This document shows positions 57,741-64,000 of a stretch of DNA of 64,000 bases, piece after piece (the stretch's first letter is position 1; each line of letters begins with the position of its first letter). Position numbers and translations under genes: made by a program. The DNA lies in NCBI GenBank assembly GCA_005502915.1, contig SCMT01000014.1, positions 28,591 to 92,590 of the forward strand, read 5' to 3'. The stretch is from Lysobacteraceae bacterium 2PB (GTDB taxonomy: Bacteria; Pseudomonadota; Gammaproteobacteria; Xanthomonadales; Xanthomonadaceae). The notes below the pieces were generated by a model, which saw only the letters and a program-made list of their open reading frames with translations, ran no database searches and had not been told where the DNA came from.

Positions 57741-60668
57741 ATGACGACACCGTCGCCGGTGCCCGGGGATGGGGCGATCCTGGTCGTCGGCGATGTGCGC
57801 ATCGACCTGCGCTATCGCCGCGTGATGCGGCCCGACGGGCATGCCGAGCTGCCCCAGCGGATGTTCGACCTGCTGCTGGTGTTCCTGGCCGAACCCGGCG
57901 TGCTGCATACCCGGGACACCCTGTTCGAGCGCGTCTGGCCGGGTGTGGTGGTCGAGGACTCCAATCTTTCGCAGAGCGTCTGGATGCTCCGCAAGGCGCT
58001 GGGCGAACCGCGCAAGCACTGGATCCGCACGGTCTCCAAGCGCGGCTACGTCTTCGAGCCGCCGACGCCGGTGCGCGCGGAACCGGTTCCCGCGCTCCGG
58101 GCGGATGCAGAGGAAGCCCGTGACGAGCCCGCGGCGGCACAGGCGCCCCACGTGCGGCCGGACGCGCCCATCGCCGAGGCGGCCGACGACACGGCCGACG
58201 ACATGGCGGACGTGCAGGGTGACGGCGAAGCGGCCTCCCTGCCGGATGCACCGCCACCGGCAAGGCCGCGTCCGCGCGGTGGCTCGATCCCGGCGATCGT
58301 GCCCGTGCTTGCCCTGGTCGCGATGTGGGCCCTGCTGCTGGCCGCCGTATTGCCGTCCGCGCCGCCGCTGCAGGCGGACACGATCGCACCCGCCGTACCG
58401 GCCACCCGCGAGGTGATCGTGCTGCAGGCCGACACCGGCAAGGCCGACGACGCAACGCGCGCGCCGGTCGCGCTGCTGGATGCCTGGCTGGCCTGGAAAC
58501 TCGACCTGCTGCCGGAGGTGGTCCGCCGCGATGCCCTGCCCGGCGGCCGGGGCTCGGGCACGCGCTGGGTGGTCGTGCTCTCGGCCGAACCGATCGCCGG
58601 CACGCCGGACAGCCTGCTGCTGCGTGCGCGCATCGGCCAGGGCGGGTCGGGCGACCGTCGCGATCCGCCCGACCTCGAACTGATCGAACGCGGGACGCGC
58701 GACGGGCTGTCCGCAGCCGTCGACGCGCTGTCGCAGCGGATCGTCGCGCGCCTGCTGCCGCATCGCGCAGACGCGCGCTGGCCCGCGCTGTCGCTGCCGC
58801 CGGACATCGCCCGGCGCCACGCTGCTGCGTTCGAAGCCCGGCGCGAACGCGACTGGATGCGCGCGCGCAGCGAGGCCGAGGCCGTGACCGCGGCCATGCC
58901 GACCTTCGCTCCCGCGCATCTGGCGCTGGCGGAGCTGTCCCTGCGCCACAACCGCACGCGGGACGCGCTGTCGCACATCGGCATGGCCCGGCGCGGTCTC
59001 GCGCCGATGCCCGTCGACGCGCTGCGCATCCTCGACGCACAGGCCGCTCTGGTCGATCCGCGACGGCAGCCCGAAGCCGCGCGCGCCCTGGCGGAGCTGT
59101 CGCGCACGTTTCCTGCGCGCGCCGATTTCGCCCTGGCCCATGCGCGCCTGCTGCTGCGCGGCGGCGATCCGCGCGCCGCACAGGCCCTGCTGCAGGGCGG
59201 AGCCATCGACTGGAACCTCGAATCGCAGGAACGCCGCATCCGGCGGCAGCTGCTGCTGACCGACATCGTCGGCACCCTGGGCGATCTCGACACAGCCCGC
59301 ACGCAAGCGCAGCAGACGCTGGCCCAGCTCGCACGCCTGGGCCCCGGCTGGGCCCTGGAACGCGGCAACGTCCGCATGCAGCTGGCGCGCGTGCACCATG
59401 GCCAGGCCAGCCACACGCCCTCGCCTGCGCTGTTCGAACTGGCGGCCGGGGAGTTCGAGGCCGCCGGCGACAGGCTGGGCGCCCGCTATGCGCGCTATCT
59501 CGCCGACGAGGCGCGACGCGGTGCGGCGCCGGGCGAGACACCATCGATGCGCGCGCTGCGCGAGGAAGCCCGCAGCGCCGGCAATGCCGCGATCGAGACC
59601 GAAATGCTGCGCCGCGAGGCCTTCAAGCATTACAACGCGGGATCGCACGGCGAATACCGGCGCCTGCTGCGCGATGCGCTGGAAGTGGCCAACGCTTCCG
59701 GCGATACCGCGCTGCAGGATGCGCTCGAGTTCGACCTGCTGAACCAGGATGCGCTGGTCGGCAATCACGCCAGCGCGAAGGCACGCATCGCGCGACTGTC
59801 GCGTGGCACGCACACCGACGAACGCGTGTATTGGGCCGCGGAGTTCGACGCGATGCTGCACCTGCGCGGCGGCGATGTCGCCGGCGCGCAGGCCGCGCTC
59901 GCGCGCGCCGAACGCCGGCTCACCGCACAGGGCCGGGCGCTGTCCCGCCCGATCGCGGTGCGGCTGGCCTGCGTGCGCAGCGACCTCGACCTGGTGCGCG
60001 GCGACGTCGCCTCGGCACGACGCCGCATCGATGCCTGCCGGCATGCGGAAGATACCCATCTGCGGCGGTGGTCGCAGATCCTCGCCGCACAGGCGGACCT
60101 GCTCGAAGGCGATCCTGCCCAGGCACGCGTGCATCTCGTGCAGATCGAGCGCGCGATCGACGAGATGCCGCGTGGCACCGATCACTGGATCATGGTCGAG
60201 ACGGTCGCGGCGCTGCTCGCGCGTGCCCGCGAGTACGACCGCGCGGAGCGCCTGTACGGCACCGCGCTGCAGCGCTGCGAGGACGCCGGCTACGAACTGC
60301 TGGCGATCAGCATGCGCATCGGGCTGGCGGAGATCGCGATGGCGCGCGGCGACCGGGCGCGCAGCCGTGCGATCGCCGACGAAGCCCGCAGGCAGGCACC
60401 GTCGGACGTCTGGGTGCTGCAGCGACGCCTCGACACCCTGGAGCTGATCGACACCCTGCGTGCGGGCGATCCCGCACAGGCACGCGCGCGCTGGGCGCAG
60501 TTGCACGAGCGCGCGCGTCGCCACGACGACGGCGTGCTGCTGGCCGAACTGGAATCGCTCGCACGGGAAGCCGGCTTCGACGAAACCGTCGGCCTGCGTC
60601 GCGACACGGCATCGCGCGCGCTGCCGGGGGCGACGCTCGACTGGCTGTCGACAGGTCCGTCACGCTGA
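57741..60668 (+). CDS. transmembrane winged-helix regulator with large TPR-like periplasmic region, paralog 2
   Basis: 975 aa, same design as the gene at 46556. Winged helix at about 12-108 (VVGDVRIDLRYRRVMRPDG, LPQRMFDLLLVFLAE, DTLFERVWPGVVVEDSNLSQSVWMLRKALGE, RTVSKRGYVFEPP), an acidic linker (about 110-180), one span at 183-204, then about 770 residues of TPR-like helices. The DNA-binding halves are very similar in the two paralogs, the periplasmic halves less so, as expected if they read related sites but different signals. GGAGGTCG precedes the ATG. Confidence 0.85.
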   Translation: MTTPSPVPGDGAILVVGDVRIDLRYRRVMRPDGHAELPQRMFDLLLVFLAEPGVLHTRDTLFERVWPGVVVEDSNLSQSVWMLRKALGEPRKHWIRTVSKRGYVFEPPTPVRAEPVPALRADAEEARDEPAAAQAPHVRPDAPIAEAADDTADDMADVQGDGEAASLPDAPPPARPRPRGGSIPAIVPVLALVAMWALLLAAVLPSAPPLQADTIAPAVPATREVIVLQADTGKADDATRAPVALLDAWLAWKLDLLPEVVRRDALPGGRGSGTRWVVVLSAEPIAGTPDSLLLRARIGQGGSGDRRDPPDLELIERGTRDGLSAAVDALSQRIVARLLPHRADARWPALSLPPDIARRHAAAFEARRERDWMRARSEAEAVTAAMPTFAPAHLALAELSLRHNRTRDALSHIGMARRGLAPMPVDALRILDAQAALVDPRRQPEAARALAELSRTFPARADFALAHARLLLRGGDPRAAQALLQGGAIDWNLESQERRIRRQLLLTDIVGTLGDLDTARTQAQQTLAQLARLGPGWALERGNVRMQLARVHHGQASHTPSPALFELAAGEFEAAGDRLGARYARYLADEARRGAAPGETPSMRALREEARSAGNAAIETEMLRREAFKHYNAGSHGEYRRLLRDALEVANASGDTALQDALEFDLLNQDALVGNHASAKARIARLSRGTHTDERVYWAAEFDAMLHLRGGDVAGAQAALARAERRLTAQGRALSRPIAVRLACVRSDLDLVRGDVASARRRIDACRHAEDTHLRRWSQILAAQADLLEGDPAQARVHLVQIERAIDEMPRGTDHWIMVETVAALLARAREYDRAERLYGTALQRCEDAGYELLAISMRIGLAEIAMARGDRARSRAIADEARRQAPSDVWVLQRRLDTLELIDTLRAGDPAQARARWAQLHERARRHDDGVLLAELESLAREAGFDETVGLRRDTASRALPGATLDWLSTGPSR

Positions 60669-60698
60669 GGACGACAATGCAGTCGCCCCGCCGTTCGC

Positions 60699-61250
60699 TC
60701 AGAGCATCCCGGTTTCCAGGCGGGCCACTTCCGACATCATCTCGCGGTTCCACGGCGGGTCGAACACCAGCTCGACATCGGCTTCGACCACGGTCGGGAT
60801 CATCTCGATCTTGCCGCGCACGTCTTCGACCAGCACCTCGCCCATGCCGCAGGCCGGCGCGGTGAGGGTCATGCGCACCTCGACGATGCGCGCGCCTTCA
60901 TCGCTGCGCTTGATCTCGACGCCATAGACCAGCCCCAGCTCGACGATGTTGATCGGGATCTCCGGGTCGAAGCAGGTGCGCAGCTGCGACCAGACCAGCT
61001 TCTCCACTTCCTCATCGTCGGCGCCCTCGGGCAGCTCGATCGGCGGCGGCGGTTCCTTGCCGATGGCGTCCGCATCCTTGCCGGCGATGCGCATCAGGTT
61101 GCCTTCGACGAAGACCGTCCAGCTGCCGCCGAGGGCCTGGGTGATGTAGCCGACGCTGCCGGCCGGCAGGGTCACGGAATCGCCCTGGGGGACGAGGACG
61201 GCATCGCAGTCGCGCTCGAAGCGGACCGGCTCACTGCTGCGGGAGTACAC
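60699..61250 (-). CDS. sufT: Fe-S cluster assembly protein SufT
   Basis: 183 aa from GTG 61250. The C-terminal 110 residues are the MIP18/DUF59 domain (LVWSQLRTCFDPEIPINIVELGLVYGVEI, TLTAPACGMGEVLVEDVRGKI, VFDPPWNREMMSE); the N-terminal 70 residues are the extension that marks SufT. It supports maturation of Fe-S proteins. No other suf genes are nearby. The 31 bases to the end of regulator 2 hold no clear terminator. Confidence 0.9.
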   Translation of the reverse strand: MYSRSSEPVRFERDCDAVLVPQGDSVTLPAGSVGYITQALGGSWTVFVEGNLMRIAGKDADAIGKEPPPPIELPEGADDEEVEKLVWSQLRTCFDPEIPINIVELGLVYGVEIKRSDEGARIVEVRMTLTAPACGMGEVLVEDVRGKIEMIPTVVEADVELVFDPPWNREMMSEVARLETGML

Positions 61251-61345
61251 GGTGAAAGTTCCGTGGATTCAGGTGTTTAGCGGGCCGCCATTGTACCGGA
61301 GCCCGGGCAGCCATGCCCGGCTTATGGCGTGTCATGCGCCTGGGT

Positions 61346-61351
61346 TATAAA
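61346..61351 (+). promoter_or_regulatory. possible -10 box of the right-end TonB receptor
   Basis: TATAAA (within GGGTTATAAAGG) about 82 bases before ATG 61433. The only hexamer at the right distance for a -35 is a poor TTATGG. Region 61251-61432 separates divergent sufT and the receptor. Confidence 0.35.
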
Positions 61352-61432
61352 GGACACACTGTTCAGCATCGACGCACCCGGCAGGGGAGGCTCGGCCTGC
61401 GTCGTCAATCCGCTCCCCGGGAGAACCCATCC

Positions 61433-63892
61433 ATGCCCCGGACATCCATGCCCATGACATCCATCCAGCTGACATCCGCGCACGGCCAGCCACGCCGCCG
61501 CGCCGCGCTCTTCGTTGCCCTCACCGCCGCCCTTGCCGTCCAGGCCCTGGCGCTGCCTGCCCAAGCCCAGGAGGCGCCGGCTGCGGACAGCGACGAACTG
61601 GACCGGATCGTGGTCACCGCGCAGAAGCGCGAGCAGCAGATCGAGGACGTGCCGATCGCGATCAACGCCTACTCGGGCGAGTTCCTCGAAGCCCAGGGCC
61701 TGGTCGACTACGGCGACCTCGGCAACCTGGTGCCGGGTCTGGAAGTGCAGACCCAGAGCGTCAGCAACCCGAGCATCTCGATCCGCGGCATCACCGCCGA
61801 CCTGGACGATCCGACCCAGGAGCCGCGCATCTCGCTCTACCAGGACGGCGTGTCGATCAGCCGCGCGCGCGGTTCGTCGGTCGAGCTGTTCGACCTGCAG
61901 CGCATCGAGGTGCTGCGCGGCCCGCAGGGCACCCTGTTCGGCCGCGCCGCCGAGACCGGCGCGATCCACATCATCCAGAACAAGGCCCGCGAAGGCCGCT
62001 CCGGCAGCTTCGAGCTGGGCCTGGGCAGCGACGACCAGCGCCGCTTCACCGGCCATTTCAACACCGACCTGGGCGACAACGTGCAGGGCCGCATCGCCGC
62101 GTTCTACGAGACCCGCGACGGCTACATGGACAACCTCGACGGCGGCACGCTGCAGGGCAAGGACACCCGGGCCATCCGTGGCGCGCTGCACTTCGACATC
62201 GGCGAGGCCAGCGGCATCGACGTGATCCTCAACTACCAGAAGGACACGCCGCCGGGCACCGGCTTCCGCAGCCAGGTGATCCCGAACCTGCAGGGCAGCC
62301 TGGACCCGTACACCGCGAATTCGCAGCGCGGCAACGACCTGGGCACCGATCGCGACGTCTACGGCGCGACCGTGCTCGGCGACTTCGTGCTCAACGACAA
62401 CTGGTCGCTGTCGACCATCACCGGCTGGCGTCGCTACGACGGCCTCGACAGGTTCGATGCCGACGGTTCGCAGGCCGACCTGATCGAATTCGACGAGCGC
62501 GCGGAAGGCCGGCAGTTCAGCCAGGAATTCCGCTTCAACTACGATGGCGGCGGCAAGTTCACCGGCTTCCTCGGCGCCTCGTTCTTCGACGAGACCGCCG
62601 AGCGCGAACTCGACTACCAGGCCGACGAACGCCAGCTGTACGCCCTGCTCTCGCCGCAGATCAACGGCAACACCGCCGCGCTGCTCGGCCCGGCGCTGGC
62701 GAACTACTACTTCCCGGTCGTGCCGCTGCTCAACGCGAACGCGACGCCCAACGTCTCGCGCACCTTCACCTGGCTGCCCGTGCCCGGCCTGGTGCCGCCG
62801 ACGCCGACCAATCCCGCCGGCTTCCTGCAGATCCCGCTCAATCCCGACCATCGCGAAACCTTCGGCAACGACGTCGACATCCGCGCGATCGAACTGTTCG
62901 CCGACGGCACCTGGCAGTTCAACGACCAGTGGTCGCTCACCCTGGGCCTGCGCGGCTCGCACGAGAAGGTCGAGTACGGCTATTTCTCGGCGCCGGGCAA
63001 CGGGTCGAGCCTGGGCTTCCTGCTCTCCGCGCGCGGCGAGCCCGCCTGCGGCGCGCCGCCCTGCACCAACCTGCTGTTCCCGGCGACCGCCGGCCGCCTG
63101 AGCGCAGGCGACACCTTCACGTCGTGGGTCGGTCGCGCCGTGCTGGGCTACAAGCTCAGCGACACCATCAACACCTACGCCAGCATCTCGCGCGGCCGTC
63201 GCCCGAACATGATCAATGTCAGCGATGCCGGCAGCGACGAGGTGCCGGCCGAGATCGTGTGGAGCTACGAACTGGGCATGAAGGGCTCGGCCGCCGACGG
63301 CCGCTTCGTCTACGACCTGTCGCTGTTCTACTACGACTACACCAACTTCCAGGCCTCGGTGCAGAACGACGCGCCGCCGCCGTTCTTCGTCACCACCAAC
63401 GCCGGCAAGGCGCATGCACTGGGCTTCGAAGCCTCGCTGTTCGCGCGCTTCAGCGACAACGTCAACGGCTGGTTCAACTACGGCTACATCGACGGCGGCT
63501 TCAATGCCTTCGACGACGACGGCACCTACCAGGAACTGGCCGGCAACCGCTTCCGCATGACGCCCAAGCAGAGCGTCTCGCTGGGCCTCGACTGGACCAT
63601 TCCGCTCTCCAACGGCGACAGCCTGTACGTGCGTCCGAGCTGGAACTGGCGCGGCCAGGTCTACTTCGAGGACGAGAACCAGCCGGGCATCGAACAGGAC
63701 AGCTACGGCCTGCTCAACCTGCGCCTGGGCTGGCGCTTCAACCAGCACTGGGACCTCGGCCTGTGGGGCAACAACCTCACCAACGAGGAATACCTGATCG
63801 ACGCGGGCAACACCGGCCTGCTGTTCGGCATTCCCACCGTGATCCCCGGCCCGGATCGCAGCTACGGGGTGACCCTGCGCGCGAAGTTCTGA
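61433..63892 (+). CDS. TonB-dependent receptor
   Basis: 819 aa. Signal peptide (to about 45, AQAQ), TonB box DRIVVTAQKREQQIEDVPIAI, plug (SISIRGITADLDDPTQEPRISLYQDGVSISR, RIEVLRGPQGTLFGRAAETGAIHIIQNK) and a barrel ending RSYGVTLRAKF. The VTAQKREQ-x-DVP box and plug are of the large proteobacterial family that takes up siderophores, sugars or vitamins; substrate not readable. ATG 61433 is chosen because GGGAG lies about 10 bases upstream. Confidence 0.9.
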   Translation: MPRTSMPMTSIQLTSAHGQPRRRAALFVALTAALAVQALALPAQAQEAPAADSDELDRIVVTAQKREQQIEDVPIAINAYSGEFLEAQGLVDYGDLGNLVPGLEVQTQSVSNPSISIRGITADLDDPTQEPRISLYQDGVSISRARGSSVELFDLQRIEVLRGPQGTLFGRAAETGAIHIIQNKAREGRSGSFELGLGSDDQRRFTGHFNTDLGDNVQGRIAAFYETRDGYMDNLDGGTLQGKDTRAIRGALHFDIGEASGIDVILNYQKDTPPGTGFRSQVIPNLQGSLDPYTANSQRGNDLGTDRDVYGATVLGDFVLNDNWSLSTITGWRRYDGLDRFDADGSQADLIEFDERAEGRQFSQEFRFNYDGGGKFTGFLGASFFDETAERELDYQADERQLYALLSPQINGNTAALLGPALANYYFPVVPLLNANATPNVSRTFTWLPVPGLVPPTPTNPAGFLQIPLNPDHRETFGNDVDIRAIELFADGTWQFNDQWSLTLGLRGSHEKVEYGYFSAPGNGSSLGFLLSARGEPACGAPPCTNLLFPATAGRLSAGDTFTSWVGRAVLGYKLSDTINTYASISRGRRPNMINVSDAGSDEVPAEIVWSYELGMKGSAADGRFVYDLSLFYYDYTNFQASVQNDAPPPFFVTTNAGKAHALGFEASLFARFSDNVNGWFNYGYIDGGFNAFDDDGTYQELAGNRFRMTPKQSVSLGLDWTIPLSNGDSLYVRPSWNWRGQVYFEDENQPGIEQDSYGLLNLRLGWRFNQHWDLGLWGNNLTNEEYLIDAGNTGLLFGIPTVIPGPDRSYGVTLRAKF

Positions 63893-63913
63893 TCGACATC
63901 GTCCTTCGACACG

Positions 63914-63945
63914 GAGCGCCCGGTCTCGTTCGAGGCCGGGCGCTC
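63914..63945 (+). terminator. hairpin after the TonB receptor
   Basis: GAGCGCCCGG, 12-base loop, CCGGGCGCTC: 10-bp stem 22 bases after the stop, no U-tract. The remaining 55 bases to the window end show nothing certain. Confidence 0.6.
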
Positions 63946-64000
63946 GCGCTTCGCAGCCCGCCCCCGCTCCGCTACTCTCCTGTATCATAAACACATCTGA

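Noticed and set aside
57036..60524. A 1162-codon open frame on the minus strand
   Set aside because: Antisense shadow of regulator 2; Arg/Gln/Gly-rich, no domain, and it runs through the strong terminator at 57120.

Overview
The window is GC-rich, densely coded gammaproteobacterial DNA. It most resembles a Lysobacter-like member of the Xanthomonadaceae. The reasons are two alpha-lytic-type proteases with long pro-regions, a large secreted-protease array with C-terminal P domains, a GTAG-type REP hairpin like those of Stenotrophomonas, and typical Xanthomonadaceae housekeeping neighbourhoods. The genus is an inference. No rRNA, tRNA, CRISPR array, transposase or phage gene was seen.

Layout. 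(1) 0-21 kb is ordinary chromosome: cysQ (partial)/nudE diverging from bioA-rsmE; a GNAT-GFA pair; moaB, a small XRE regulator, ppk2; fabA-fabB with an upstream XRE regulator; a membrane protein plus DUF2145 pair; a complete leftward sulfate-import operon (Rrf2 regulator, YezD, OprO/P porin, Sbp, CysT, CysW, CysA) with a likely Rrf2 operator at its head; acyP-tlpA-yihY; wrbA, DUF2069 and an asparaginase-domain protein. Two kinds of intergenic inverted repeat occur here. (2) 21.3-42.1 kb is a secreted-enzyme island: two tandem alpha-lytic proteases on the plus strand, then eight minus-strand genes (bare propeller protein, bare M28 aminopeptidase, three S8 subtilases, M28-PKD-P, lysyl endopeptidase-P, propeller-Ig-PPC-P), most followed by their own terminator. 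(3) 42.3-45.3 kb holds a secreted protein and a haem-type TonB receptor. (4) 46.5-60.7 kb has two paralogous, very large transmembrane winged-helix regulators (977 and 975 aa), both plus strand, bracketing four minus-strand protease genes (two S8-Ig-P, two S1). (5) The right end has sufT and a second TonB-dependent receptor.

Working together. The proteases are built from a small set of exchangeable parts: catalytic cores (S1E, S1A, lysyl endopeptidase, S8, M28), a Carboxypeptidase-regulatory-like fold, PKD, PPC and the P domain. Eight genes share the P domain, and stretches of identical DNA between genes of different catalytic class point to gene conversion. Most families occur as pairs. The two regulators have a cytoplasmic OmpR/PhoB-type DNA-binding domain, one membrane span and about 750 residues of helical-repeat periplasmic region, so they could sense an envelope or extracellular signal and control the flanking proteases. 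An 11-bp-period direct repeat beside the second regulator is the best candidate binding site. This regulator-protease arrangement is the most interesting part of the window; its function is inferred, not shown.
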